Shown here: positions 14,301 to 22,859 of the stretch, in pieces
Layout: every line of letters begins with the position of its first letter
Numbering within the stretch: the stretch's first letter is position 1
Source: Sipunculus nudus
Lineage: Eukaryota > Annelida > Sipuncula > Golfingiida > Sipunculidae
Reading direction: 5' to 3'
DNA: 64,000 nt
Assembly: GCA_026874595.1 (NCBI GenBank)
Contig: CM049306.1
Location: forward strand, 45,324,019 to 45,388,018
The notes under the pieces: model-generated
What the model saw: only the letters and a program-made list of their open reading frames with translations
What the model was told of the DNA's origin: nothing
Database searches by the model: none
Translations under genes and position numbers: made by a program

Positions 14301-17300
14301 GTTCTTTACCCTGCCTGCTTTGATAATCATCAAAGCAGGCAGTCGAAGCAAGCTGTTTTGTCTTTGATGGCTTGGTTTGGAGCTAACATAATACCTGTGA
14401 TAGCATGCATGACTGGATAAGAAACCACAAGGACCCATATGTGATTTTGAATGGTAGTATTTGAGCTGTATTTCCCAGGGTGGGAATCCACCCGGGAATT
14501 CCCACCCTGGGATTTCCCGAACAACCCTGGGATCCAAACATTTTTAGTAATGAATATTAAATGTACTGCATGCACACAGACCTGACTGGAAGAAGTCCTG
14601 CTTCTTTTCGTGTGATATCTGACCGCACTTGTAGGCGTGTGAAGCAGCATCTCGTAGTGTGTTGGTCAGTATTTCTGACACAGCATTCCAGTCATCTCTG
14701 TCCTAAATGGTGCGAAAAAAACAAAACAGTGAAAGTAACTGTAAATTACAGCTAGGTTCCAGATTTATTAGATAGGTATGGATAAGTTTAAAGGTACTCA
14801 CACACTTGCCACAGTGTGTATCAAGCCAAGAGAGCTGGCCAGACTGATACATTGACCAGCCAGGGTATAAAACCCGGCTCATGTTTCAGTTATTCTAGCC
14901 CTGCATCACCAATTCTGACGTAAACCCCAGAGCTGCATCTAGTGACACCATGACCAAAGGAAACTCCCCTGGTTCCAATGATGTCATAGGGTTCTTCCCT
15001 GGTAATACCCGGGGGAGGGCATTTGTGCAAAAAATTAGACTGCTCAGCACAATTCATCATCTGACCACAGGTGTTTCTCATATTCGTGGAGTTAACATTT
15101 TGCAATTTTCATTTTTTTAGTGTTTTGCAAGGGTTCCATTTTCATGATCTCTCTGTAATATAACTTCACAGTGTATAGGTATTATTCTATGAATTATTTA
15201 TCATAAAAGAATCTGAAGAATTCTTTTTCATTATAAGATATTTTAAAAGATTTAATATTATTAATAATATCAATTTTTGATATTAGTATAAGAGAAAGAT
15301 CTATTAATAATTAAGAAATAAGTCTTTTGGTTTTTAATGACTGATGCTACAAGTTAAATAAATGATCTGCCTGTAATACTACAACATAAATGACTTCTCA
15401 TATGTTTAGATGGGGAGTTTTCTTCGCGGGGGTTTAATGTCCCAGTGATTCCCCTCTTTCAAATATCACAAAATTCAAATCCTCACCAAGAAAAAGCCAA
15501 CCACAGTGAATGGAATGAAATCATGCAAAGTCTTTCAATACCTTATTCCTTTTATCTTCATTTTCATCACTTTCATCATTATAGTAGACAAATTTGCTGG
15601 TGATGGGCTGTAGGACATAAGCTGGAGGTACAATGTTCTCATCCAACCAGAACCAATCATCTAGCAGAGTCACGTCACGTGACAGGGCTTGTGCTGATTT
15701 GTAGAGGATCTGGAACTCTGAGGCTTCAATTGTGCTGGGGTAGGACCGAGTTCCATACCTGTTACCAAGAAGGGACTGAAATAAACAAAGAGATCTCTCT
15801 ATGTATGGATTATTTATGAGAAGAAAATCCTGAATATTTATCAAAAGCCTTTTTTTGCACATGGTCAAACAAACTTCAGCATTAAGATATTACTCAGACT
15901 CATGTATTGAATCCTCCTTTTTGTTTAAATACTCCAAACTTTTCAGCATACATCAAAGCATAAATCAACAAAGACATCACTTCTGGAGACTTATCAATAA
16001 GCAAAAATCTTTATTTAAAACATTAGAGCAAATCCTATTGGTATTGAATCAGTTCATCTTCAACTTGAGTTCAAGATATTGATATAGCTCAGACTGAAGA
16101 TTTTCAGCAACAAACTCTAAAAACCTCAGTCGACAGACAAAGTCTTATCCCCCCCCCCCTAAATAGATAAATAAAATATCCATGTTACATTCAAGAAAAA
16201 GTATAATCACCAGTGTGAGACAATTTTTATTTTTCTTGTTTTTATGTCGGATTGCAAGCAAACTCTTTCTCAACAGATAGCTTTGAAACAAATAAAAGTT
16301 TCGAGATGTCTCCCTGAGAGATTCAATGGAATGTGAATATTTTATACATACCTTTATTATATACATCAGTAAGAAATAATACCCTTCAGTGTCTGGTCTT
16401 GGTTGAGGTATATGAGCTCTAGTAATTACACTTTTTTATCCCCCAAGAGAGTCTTACCACAAAGTTGGGGCCCACAGAAACCTTCTGACAATGCTGTATT
16501 TCTTGAAGACAGATTTCTGTTGTCTTGTGGTCATCTTGGGCATCATCCCTGATTCCCCATCTCATGTCAGCCACCTGCAGGAAGAAGAACAGTTTGATGC
16601 CAGATTATGGTAGCTTTAAAATCTGGTCAAACCTGAAGTTAAAATATGACAAAGGCTAACAAAAAAAAGTATGCATGATCAAGATGACAAAGACAAAATC
16701 TTTATGACAATAAAGACAAATCCTTTATGACAATAGATACAAAACATTTATGACAATAAAGACAAAACCTTTATGACAATAAAGACAAAACCTTTATGAC
16801 AATAAAGACAAAACCTTTATGACATTAAAGACAAAACCTTAATGATAATAAAGACAAACCCTTAATGATAATAAAGACAAAACCTTAAAGATAATAAAGA
16901 CAAAACCTTAAAGATAATAAAGACAAAACCTTCATGGTAATAAAGACAAGACCTTAAAGATATTAAAGACAAAACCTTAAAGATAATAAAGACAAAACCT
17001 TAAAGAAAATCAAGACAAAATCTTTATGATGATAAAGACATACCTTTATGAAAATCAAGACAAAATCTTTATGATAATAAGTTAATTTCATATGATCCAC
17101 AAAATATTTAATGAGAAATGTTTATATATAATTCTAATGAAAAATCTTTACTTGTCATACAAAATTTTAGTAAATTCCATAAACAAGTAAAAAGATACTG
17201 ATTTTTTTAAAATTCAAAACCAGATATTAACATGACCGCACAGTCACATAAAATGAGTCCATAAATATGGATGCTGATTTATGTGCAGAAATAGGAAAGT

Positions 17301-20300
17301 ATATTTTAAAGCATGAACTGACAAACAAGACCATTATGAATATCAAATTTCGAATCAGGGAGATTAAATAAAGGTTGAAGATTTTAAAAACAAACATCAC
17401 CATTGTTCCATGTAAATAAATGTAGTTTAACATTAAAAACAAAGAGTTAAATATTGCATTTACTATCATTTATTTCTAAGTACATGATATATCCTGTATT
17501 TGAATGACACACCTGGAAGTCATAACCTTTCTCCTGGCAGTACTTCTGTAGGTACGGCACAGCCTCATTGTGGATGGCATTTCTCTCGACACTCCAGTCT
17601 GACGGCAGAAAATAAAACAGATCAATAAACAAGGGATCAAATGCCTAGGGCTCACCTGTCAATCAATTACATCTTACGAAAGTGAATATATTCACTCTGC
17701 TGATTCCACAGTCCTATGAATTCACCATTTTTTCTCATGATAAAGTTTTGACCAGTTTGTTTAGTAAATTTATATGGATGATCAATATACATGTAGCTGC
17801 TCTTCCAGTTATTTAAGAAGTAATCTTATATGAAGTATAAAGTACCTTCTGATGCTGCAGAGTTTTTTTTATGATAAACAAAATTGATTGATATCTTCCC
17901 ATAGCTGTCTTGGATGTTTTACGATGAGGTAACTGTGACACATAACTCATGTAATGTAAACTGTTTGGCATGTTTCAGGAAAAGAATTTACTGCTATATA
18001 ATTTACTGTTTTAAAAAAACACAAAACCTAAATCGGCTGAAGTTATTCATTTTTCTTTTATTTATTTCACTGGATTGTAAAAAGTTACTTTAAACTAGTA
18101 CTGCATTGATATATGCTATTATTCTACCAGAGAGCCATCCATCATTATATGATAAGTTGATTTCCCTTCTTAATTATCTCCTGTCTGATTAAACATGCTG
18201 CAAAAGATGTAGAATTTTCTCATACATTGATTTCAATAACTAAGAAAGGGTAAATATTATTTTTCACTTATATAATCTTATCAATACAATTTTGTAAGTA
18301 GTTCTCTATTTTTACCATTAATCACATCACAATCTGACATTGTAATCTAAAATAAGTTCATACAATGAATCTAGGACTAAATGCCTTCTATTTTCAACAC
18401 CACCAAATGAGATCACACAAAACTGAGGATGGGCATCAAAATTTTACACTTTATTACGTTTGGACCATTACAAGGGTCAAATGTTGATTTCCCACATTCC
18501 CGTGGGAAGGCTATATCAAGTTTTTACTTTCCTGGCAGGGAAAGCTTTGAAAAAAGACCAGGAAATAAAAAACTGTTTGGGAAATCAAAACTAAAGGTCA
18601 CTTTCCCGCAGAACTAACATGACTTATCATATCATATCAGATCTATACAATCTTCCCAAAGTTCTCTCCTCTTTTTTGTCAATATTTCAGAAAAAACGGC
18701 TATTTTCGTCTGTTCAATGCGATTTGGGGGCAACCATTTTTGTTATTTCAGAATCCTCAGCCCTGACTGGGCAAGTTTCCCACTGTACACAAGTTTCCCA
18801 AGATCCCACAGTACACCTTTCCATGATGATTTACCATCAATATAAGAGTATAATTTATTTTTGAATCAGAGAAATCAATTTTTACCATGGCTTTACCAGA
18901 GAAAGCTTTTATTTTTCAGGTAAGTAACATAACAAATCACTTTCTAGGCAGGGAATGTAAGATTTTCTCAACATTTTGACCTCTGAACATACTAAAAATT
19001 TTGGTAGCAAATCCATTAATCAGTCAAAGGCAAATTTTAGATAAGCTTAGAAAACAATGTGTTTGAGTGTTCAATCGGCCCATGAATAGTTATCAAAGTC
19101 CCAATACTGATATGCTTAAAGTTCATAAAATATTGGTGAAACTGGAACATTTGCTTGTAAATCCTGTGTGGCTGTCTTTCATGGACAAATAGGTCTAAAC
19201 AAATAATCAAAAGTTGCCATATCCCAAATCGAGTCATAAACTGAGACCCATGGGTCTCGACGCTCAGCTGCATTTGTCTATAAGGATATATGTTTTTGAG
19301 GTTTTCCAAAATATTGGTCCTGTGATCAGTTTGAAGCCAACCTGTCTACCCAAACTGGAGTTATCATCCATAAACTAATTTGTGAATGGATGGGCCCTGT
19401 GACCTTAACCTTTGACCTTGTGACCCCAAAATCAAAAGGAAACTTCCCCTATTGGCAGGTGCACCACATGTTGATGATGGAAGGATTTAGATGAAAAGTT
19501 TGGCTTAAAATGCATCCACAATCTTTCTAAGGTAGTGGGTCCTGTGACCTTGACCTTTGATCTCATGACCCCAGAATCAACAGTTCTTACTTTAGTGGTG
19601 GGCCATATATAAGTCAAGTTTGAAACCAATATTTCCAACCAAACTGGTGTTATCATCTGAAAACTAATATGTGGATTGATGGCCCCCATGAACTGACCTT
19701 GTGACCCCAAAATCTATAAGTTACTTCCACTATTGATAGGTGAGCAACATGTGGAAGATAGAATGTTTGGGACGGAAAGTTTGGCTAAAAATAATCAACA
19801 ATCTTTTAAAGATGTGGGTCCTGTGACCTTGACCTTTGGCCTTATGACCCCAAAATCAAAAGGGTTCTTACATTATTGGTGGGTCATATATAAGTCAAAA
19901 TTGAAACCAATATGTCAATCCAAACTGGAGTTATTATCCAGAAACAAATATGTGGACAGATGGGCCCCTGTGACGATGACCTTTGACCTTGTGACCCCCA
20001 AATCAGTCAGTTTCTTCCCCTATTGGCAGCTCAGCTATATGTGCAAGATGGAAGGTTTTGGATGAAAAGTTTGGCTTAAAATGCATCCACAACCTTTCTA
20101 AATTAGTGGGTACTGTGACCTTGACCTTTGAACTCATGACCCATAAATTAAACAGAATCTTCCCCTAATTGATGATTAGCAAGGTTTGGGATGAAAAGTT
20201 TGGCTTCAAATGCATATGCATTCTTTTTAAAGAAATTTAGTCCTGTGACTATGACCTTTGACCGTTGGACCCCAAAATCCACACGGTTAGTACTTTAGTG

Positions 20301-21799
20301 GTGAGTCATATATAATTTAAGTTTGAAACCAATATGTCAAACTAAACTGGAGTTATCATCTGGAAACTAATTTGTGAACAGATGGCCCCTGTGACCTTGA
20401 CCTTTGACCATGTGAACCCAAATTCATTTATGCTCTCCCCATACTGGCAAGTCAGCTAAATGTGCAAAATGGAAAGTTTGCGATGAAAAGCTTGGTTTAA
20501 AATGCAGCCATAATCTTTTTAAAAAAGGGGGGTCCTGTGACCTTGACCTTTGACCTCATGACCCCAAAATCATATAGGTTCTTGCTTTAGTGGTGGGCCA
20601 TATGTAAGTCAAGTTTGAAATCCATGTGTCAATACAACCTGGAGTTATCATCTGGAAACTAATTTGTGTGGATGGACAGATGGACAGACAGACAAACAGA
20701 CAGACAGGGTGATAACTATATGGCATCCACTTGTGATTAATAAACACACCAGGTTTTGGGACACTAGATGTAATTACAGCTGAGAAACTGACATGATTGT
20801 TGTCATTTCATAGTAAAAATTAAAAAAAAATAATCGTTAAAATAACAAAAAAATACAGGTAGCGCCACCACTTTATGGGAACTGACACAACTAGTCATGG
20901 TCAATATTCAAGGTAAGATTAATGACAATCCATGCATTAATTATCAAGATATTGGAGGTTTTTTATTATATTTTTGATTATTCTGGGGGGTACTTTAAAG
21001 CCCCCATAGCTTGGAGGATATAGGTCACAGTGACCTAATTTCAGGTTTCCAAGGAGATTTTTTTATTGACCTCCCTGGATATTCACTTAGAAGTTTCTAG
21101 GTCCAGCAGTTACGATTTGTGCCCTGTTAACGGTCGGCCAGACGGCCGGATGGACGACGGACAAAGCGCCATTCCTATACCTCAGTTGACTTACAGTCAG
21201 CTGAGCTAAAATATGCGAGGGAGTTCATAATATGATAGGAATATCTTAAACAGTTACCCACAGAGTAACAATGATGTTTATGGGAAGCAATATAAACAGG
21301 GATAGGGGGCAATCAGTCTTCACAGTTTAAGAGGTGTTCAGTAACCTGTTGTGATTAGTCAGTTCCATATCAAATAATTCAATATAACAATTAACTATAA
21401 GGAGTGTATGATATTAAATTCACATTAAAGGTTGAGTATATATAACTTTCATGTTTCATTTCGTCAAGATGACAGGTACCACTGGATTTATAAACCTCTG
21501 TAACCATGAGGTAAAAGTCCCGATTCATAAAAGTTACTGGGGCTGTGGGCGCTTTAGTAAAGCACTTTATATGATCAATTCATTACTTAGCGTTGGTAGC
21601 AACGAAAGTAAACAAATTTCCTTTCACGTTTATCTCAACATTAAGTGCCAATATATGCATTTCTTTCGCTCTAAACTTAACCTGTGAATGTAGATGACAG
21701 AAAGATGCGGATGGTATCAGACTGCTGCTGCGGCAGGTTGTCAAGGGAACCAGATAAAACACGCCGGACATCATCTTGGTCCAGCTCAACCGGAGCCAT
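785..21799 (-). CDS. NWD1: NWD1-like NACHT and WD-repeat protein, 5' eleven exons (partial)
   Basis: A spliced reading frame of 1123 codons was assembled from eleven exons: 21682-21799, 17513-17598, 16458-16574, 15542-15775, 14582-14702, 12176-12286, 8649-9995, 6560-7266, 5505-5685, 4136-4316 and 785-951. Every junction is GT-AG and codon phase is kept throughout. Residues about 29-110 form the N-terminal SSTFTD...ERNAI...DMRWGI domain typical of NWD and related STAND proteins. Residues 464-471 are a Walker A loop (GPSGSGKT), 558-566 a Walker B strand (LVILLDSID), and the LSLDDEVLQD block near 730 is strongly NWD1-like. Blade-like WD sequence starts after about 948. Human NWD1 is roughly 1560 residues, so several hundred residues of WD repeats should lie left of the window. 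NWD1 is a cytoplasmic STAND ATPase; in mammals it has been linked to androgen-receptor levels and purinosome assembly. NWD2 is the main alternative. Phase-neutral exons missed between 5505 and 4316 cannot be excluded. Confidence 0.85.
1080..2889 (+). mobile_element. palindrome-array element, copy A (intron 10)
   Basis: A 1.8-kb element sharing both ends with copies at 38662-39553 and 58333-59784 (inverted). The left end is ACTAGAATACGGG followed by a 7-bp stem (GTAGTCG at 1092, CGACTAC at 1104) and TGTATCCGCC. The right end is a GTATCCGC...GCGGATAC hairpin (2861-2888) then CA. The core is an alternating tandem array with GGTGGCGCCACC or one-base variants starting at 1308, 1457, 1585, 1734, 1865, 2014, 2145, 2294, 2425 and 2574, steps of 149 and 128-131 bp. 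It has no coding capacity. A tandem-repeat core with subterminal hairpins recalls bivalve pearl-type or Helentron-derived non-autonomous elements; that placement is inference. Confidence 0.75.
3490..3515 (+). repeat. solo end of the TTAA-type MITE family
   Basis: TTAAAGGGGCCCAATCACC matches the left terminus of the elements at 6002 and 39915, but the sequence diverges after about 22 bp. It is either a truncated copy or a relative with a different interior. Confidence 0.5.
3632..3985. repeat. interspersed repeat shared with 25590-26090
   Basis: Both regions begin with GGCCCGCCAAAATAATC. They share a TTATAAGAACTT block and a distal CCAGAAAT...TTTAATGTA...TGCTT block in the same order and spacing range. 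This is a diverged family of unknown type; no open frame is preserved. Confidence 0.5.
4136..4316 (-). CDS. NWD1: NWD1-like exon 10, WD-like blade (residues 1008-1067)
   Basis: Encodes DHPSIEKKVALSSDGSMVYA, then IHRQNGKDLLKLYDLKNSGE and LDVKALELSANDR. The VALSSDGS...LKLYDL pattern is that of a WD40 blade. The acceptor is ATGCAG before ATCACC and the donor GATAG/GTATGT, phase 1 in and 2 out. Confidence 0.82.
4317..5504. other. intron 9, no recognised feature
   Basis: AT-rich intron between exons 9 and 10. No repeat array, RNA gene or additional exon was recognised, although a short phase-neutral exon could be missed. Confidence 0.5.
5505..5685 (-). CDS. NWD1: NWD1-like exon 9 (residues 948-1007)
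   Basis: Encodes ILGQLGSGEGCTSVLWKLRE, then QALSWCQKAGTEVLLPVSQC and a GGDLKFSMDI tail. It resembles the NWD1 segment just before the WD propeller (QAQSW....VLVPL...L...GG.L). The acceptor is GGACAG before ATTCTG and the donor GGAG/GTAGGT, phase 0 in and 1 out. Confidence 0.85.
6002..6523. mobile_element. TTAA-bounded MITE, copy 1
   Basis: A 522-bp element with TTAA at both edges. The left end is TTAAAAGGGGCCC; the right end, read inward, is TTAAAGGGACATAAACAGG. A second copy lies at 39915-40417 with the same internal order (CTTACTCC.GTAAACGAGTG, then AACAGTGAACCGGG, then GGTAAAC.AACACGTGG). TTAA edges and TTAAAGGG ends suggest a piggyBac-like target site; no transposase frame is present. 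It sits in intron 8, 36 bp from the exon 8 donor. Confidence 0.7.
6560..7266 (-). CDS. NWD1: NWD1-like exon 8 (residues 712-947)
   Basis: Completes RALG and encodes YLTASKTGLSSKEIEDLLSL followed by DDEVLQDTYLYHLPP and QLLWQRVRYDLSEYL, closely matching NWD1 downstream of the NACHT domain (winged-helix-like and helical regions). The LVELPYHLVHCGQ block near the end is also an NWD signature. The acceptor is TTCACAG before GGTACC and the donor CAG/GTATTG. A TTAA-type MITE begins about 36 bp beyond the donor. Confidence 0.92.
7369..7784. mobile_element. MITE with ATACTGTGGTTG inverted ends, copy 1
   Basis: A 416-bp element whose ends read ATACTGTGGTTGGCTTT (left) and, inverted, ATACTGTGGTTGCCTTT (right). 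The subterminal CGAGGGTTT...TTTCGCGATT also recurs inverted. Related copies lie at about 15080-15509, 31323-31790 and 36899-37304. Non-coding and within intron 7. Confidence 0.75.
8264..8392. repeat. AAT trinucleotide microsatellites
   Basis: Two AAT/TAA runs (about 8264-8300 and 8365-8392) separated by AT-rich spacer in intron 7. Simple sequence repeat with no coding potential. Confidence 0.9.
8649..9995 (-). CDS. NWD1: NWD1-like exon 7: NACHT NTPase domain (residues 263-711)
   Basis: This 1347-bp exon carries the whole nucleotide-binding domain. After RRFIDL and a long linker (a helical KMVKKYKF segment, then an acidic Gln/Glu-rich stretch) comes VVVYGPSGSGKTAMMAMVNK, with Walker A at residues 464-471. 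Then follow a RFLGTSIGS strand and a Walker B strand LVILLDSIDQ near 558. A SWIPKLLPLNVYMVVSFLPE stretch near 578-597 fits the NACHT sensor strand. The exon ends inside the RALG motif. The acceptor is TTCAG before GTCGG and the donor TTAG/GTGAGT. All nucleotide-binding residues expected from the family are present, so ATPase activity is plausible. Confidence 0.92.
10740..11025 (-). pseudogene. possible coding remnant with polyadenylation signal, unrecognised
   Basis: In intron 6, the minus strand reads open to a TAA at 10744-10746. The frame includes SVVATGQTLHKITKGTLLEL, then DKETLSLKARLPVSGETFVF and ends MRMCDQLSND; the stop overlaps an AATAAA hexamer (10740-10745). Just upstream, in another frame, lies DPLQSFGGWGINDERSI. 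Mixed residue composition, a frame break and an adjacent poly(A) signal suggest a broken processed copy of a gene tail. I do not recognise the protein, and it is not needed for the host gene because exon 6 joins exon 7 in phase. Confidence 0.25.
11195..11729. mobile_element. TA-target MITE with about 45-bp inverted ends
   Basis: The left end (TATAATCTGTTCAACAAAAG from 11195) and the right end inverted (TATAGTCTGTTCCACAAAAG from 11729) continue in near-identity for about 45 bp, including GGGT.CCCATTGAAATTTGGC. TA lies at both edges, as expected for a Tc1/mariner-type target. The 0.5-kb interior has no transposase frame. Confidence 0.75.
12176..12286 (-). CDS. NWD1: NWD1-like exon 6 (residues 226-262)
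   Basis: Encodes VTETEVEAGLLNAKDVDQKT then FCFLRELKDINIKDIKA. The SV.E.E.E.GLL and FLREL.DI blocks are family hallmarks. The acceptor is TTACAG before TGACAG and the donor GCTC/GTAAGT; the phase is 1 in and 1 out. It joins exon 7 to make the KA-RRFIDL motif. Confidence 0.88.
12360..13400 (-). mobile_element. decayed retroelement fragment with Cys-rich gag-like peptide
   Basis: A GC-rich island in an AT-rich intron (intron 5, between exons 5 and 6). The minus strand carries MENPTYCASCGSLIPAWDSH, then PTCFTCC...CRGDPCIYCQTW and SSDKWALF. This C-x2-C...DxH...C-x2-C...C-x2-C-x-W layout resembles the N-terminal Cys-rich region of gag-like proteins in DIRS-type retroelements. That resemblance is from memory of the motif, not a search. 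The frame is disrupted by a 25-base C run at 13048-13072 and continues only as fragments to about 12360. No reverse transcriptase or recombinase was seen. Confidence 0.4.
13923..14529. mobile_element. hAT-like element with 8-bp target duplication GGATCCAA
   Basis: A 607-bp element flanked by perfect 8-bp repeats GGATCCAA (13915-13922 and 14530-14537). Ends are CAGGGTGG (left) and, inverted, CAGGGTTG (right), the CAGGG start and 8-bp duplication expected of hAT transposons. GGGAATTCC-rich subterminal palindromes occur at both ends. The interior carries a perfect hairpin at 14311-14342. No transposase frame; non-autonomous. It lies next to exon 5. Confidence 0.85.
14311..14342. repeat. perfect 14-bp hairpin inside the hAT-like element
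   Basis: CTGCCTGCTTTGAT, a 4-base loop AATC, then ATCAAAGCAGGCAG. The stem is perfect over 14 bp. Confidence 0.9.
14582..14702 (-). CDS. NWD1: NWD1-like exon 5 (residues 186-225)
   Basis: Encodes DRDDWNAVSEILTNTLRDAA then SHAYKCGQISHEKKQDFFQS, matching the helical L...A..A...G.I....K..F segment that follows the N-terminal domain in NWD1. The acceptor is TTTAG before GACAGAG and the donor TCAG/GTCTGT, ending in phase 1. The exon lies 52 bp from the end of a hAT-like insertion at 13923-14529. Confidence 0.85.
15080..15509. mobile_element. MITE with ATACTGTGGTTG ends, diverged copy 2
   Basis: The right end AAAAAGCCAACCACAGTG and subterminal TTTTGCAAGGGTTCCATTTTC match the family at 7369, while the left end is eroded. 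It sits beside exon 4 in intron 4, about 30 bp from the donor. Confidence 0.55.
15542..15775 (-). CDS. NWD1: NWD1-like exon 4 (residues 108-185)
   Basis: Encodes SLLGNRYGTRSYPSTIEASE through WFWLDENIVPPAYVLQPI to an acidic tail ending DKRNK. The LLG.RYG and DEN.VPPAYVLQ blocks match NWD1/NWD2. The acceptor is TTTCAG before TCCCTT and the donor AAG/GTATTG; 78 whole codons, phase 0 at both ends. Confidence 0.9.
16458..16574 (-). CDS. NWD1: NWD1-like exon 3 (residues 69-107)
   Basis: Encodes VADMRWGIRDDAQDDHKTTE, then CLQEIQHCQKVSVGPNFV. The DMRWGIR and CLQEI...S.GPNFV blocks are the best conserved part of the N-terminal domain in this family. The acceptor is CTGCAG and the donor GTG/GTAAGA, both phase 0. 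Confidence 0.9.
16684..17082. repeat. 23-bp minisatellite (ATGACAATAAAGACAAAACCTTT)n in intron 2
   Basis: About 17 tandem copies of a unit around ATAAAGACAAAACCTT, with period near 23 bp. Variation between copies is mostly ATGACAATAAAG versus AAGATAATAAAG. It lies between exons 2 and 3. Confidence 0.88.
17513..17598 (-). CDS. NWD1: NWD1-like exon 2 (residues 40-68)
   Basis: Encodes DWSVERNAIHNEAVPYLQKY followed by CQEKGYDFQ, the conserved helix of the SSTFTD/ERNAL domain in NWD and related STAND proteins. The acceptor CAG precedes ACTGG and the donor is CAG/GTGTGT. It joins exon 1 in phase 1 and ends in phase 0. Confidence 0.88.
17640..18420. other. start of intron 1 3' part, no recognised feature
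   Basis: AT-rich intronic DNA upstream of exon 2 on the minus strand. No repeat or exon recognised. Confidence 0.5.
19385..20730. repeat. about 143-bp tandem array carrying nuclear-receptor half-site clusters
   Basis: About nine diverged units in intron 1, each with a CCTGTGACCTTGACCTTTGACCT-like core near 19399, 19542, 19686, 19821, 19970, 20114, 20244, 20389 and 20535. Conserved stretches such as AAACTGGAGTTATCATC and GTCAAGTTTGAAACCAATAT separate the cores. On the minus strand the core reads AGGTCAAAGGTCAAGGTCA, a DR1 (HNF4/RXR/COUP-TF type) fused to a TCAAGGTCA monomer site (ERR/SF-1 type). The array ends in a GACA-rich simple repeat. Any function is unproven. Confidence 0.85.
20990..21215. 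repeat. short dispersed repeat containing a consensus estrogen-response-type palindrome
   Basis: A GC-richer island in intron 1 that includes TCCAGCAGTTACGATTTGTG, GGACGACGGACAAAGCGCCAT and ends near GTCAGCTGAGCTAAAA, a layout I associate with dispersed mollusc repeats. It contains AGGTCACAGTGACCT at 21022-21036. Confidence 0.45.
21022..21036. promoter_or_regulatory. perfect IR3 (estrogen-response-element type) motif
   Basis: AGGTCACAGTGACCT is an exact inverted repeat of AGGTCA with a 3-base spacer. It lies in intron 1, about 760 bp downstream of the NWD1-like start codon in gene direction. Binding in this organism is not shown. Confidence 0.5.
21682..21799 (-). CDS. NWD1: NWD1-like exon 1 (residues 1-39)
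   Basis: Translation starts at the ATG at 21797-21799, in a strong context (GCGCCATGG). It gives MAPVELDQ and ends in IRIFLSSTFT, the first strand of the N-terminal domain. An in-frame ATG lies upstream at 21868 but has no family support. The exon ends at ACATTCACAG followed by GTTAAG and leaves phase 1, which the next exon restores to codon GAC, completing SSTFTD. Confidence 0.85.
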
Positions 21800-21910
21800 G
21801 GCGCTTCCGATAAACGGCAAAACATGCCGCCGACCAACGTTGTTATAAACCCTCGTTGGGTTGCGCACCCCCTAGTATTTCACCTGTCCAGGTCCGAGTC
21901 AAAGTTAATA
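21800..21910 (-). promoter_or_regulatory. NWD1-like 5' UTR and proximal promoter region
   Basis: Sequence immediately upstream of the ATG at 21799 is GC-richer than the surroundings. It holds a TATA-like GTTTATAACA (21841-21850, minus sense) about 42 bp from the ATG, flanked by AACCCAACGAGGGTT, a near palindrome. With a TATA box so close the leader would be very short, so the start site is uncertain. Confidence 0.35.
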
Positions 21911-22254
21911 ATTGCACAAGATGTGGAACTTAAACCACATAAATATAAAAATCAAATGTTTCTCTAATCTAATGTATATATTTTTATTGTTTTGCCTGTC
22001 AGTAATGTGTTTGGTTTTTAATTTTCAAAGAAATCCAAGATTCTACAAAATTATTTTCACATTATTTTGTTTGGCATGGAATGGAGCCCCAGAGACGACA
22101 TGACGACTTACGAATTCTTTCCCACGACTTATAAAATTCTATAAATAAATATATAAAACATTTTCTTGATGTTAAGCAATTCTTTTCTCAAGTCGTCTCC
22201 GAGACTCCATAAAATGGCTTTGACAATATTTATTATTGCTTATTATTATTATTC

Positions 22255-22576
22255 ATGATCATTATTATTATTATCATTATTATAATTAGTAGTAGTAGTA
22301 CTACTTCTAGTAGTCACAGTAGTAGTAGAAGTAGTAACAGTAGTTGTAGTAGTAACAGTAGTAGTAATATTAGTAGTAGTAGCTGTAGTAGTAGTAGTAG
22401 TAGTAGTAGTAGCAGAAGTAGTTTAAGTAGTAGTAGCATTAGTAGTAGCAGTAGTAGTAACAGTACTTGTAGTAGTGACAGTAGAGGTATTAGTCGTAGT
22501 CGTAGTAGTAGTAGTAGTAATAAGAGTAGTAGTAACAGTAATAGTATTAGTCGTAGTAGTAGTAGTAGTAGCAGAG

Positions 22577-22607
<31 letters not shown>

Positions 22608-22612
22608 CAGTA

Positions 22613-22655
<43 letters not shown>

Positions 22656-22852
22656 AAGTAGAAGTAGTAGAAGTAGTAGAAGTAGTAGTAGAAGTAGTAG
22701 TAGTAGAAGTAGTAGAAGTAGTAGAAGTAGTAGAAGTAGTAGTAGTAGTAGTAGTAGGAGTAATAATTAAGAGTAGCAGAAGTAGTAGTTGTAGCAGTAG
22801 CTGTAGCAGTAGCAGTAACAGTAGTAGCAGCAGCAGCAGCAGTAGCTTGATG
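22255..22852. repeat. 0.6-kb AGT trinucleotide array
   Basis: An interrupted (AGT)n tract with AGA, AGC and GTA variants. It gives false open frames of poly-Ser, poly-Val or poly-Thr on both strands. It lies in the intergenic region about 450 bp upstream of the NWD1-like start codon. A shorter AGT run recurs at about 23456-23530. Confidence 0.95.
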
Positions 22853-22859
22853 TTGTGGT

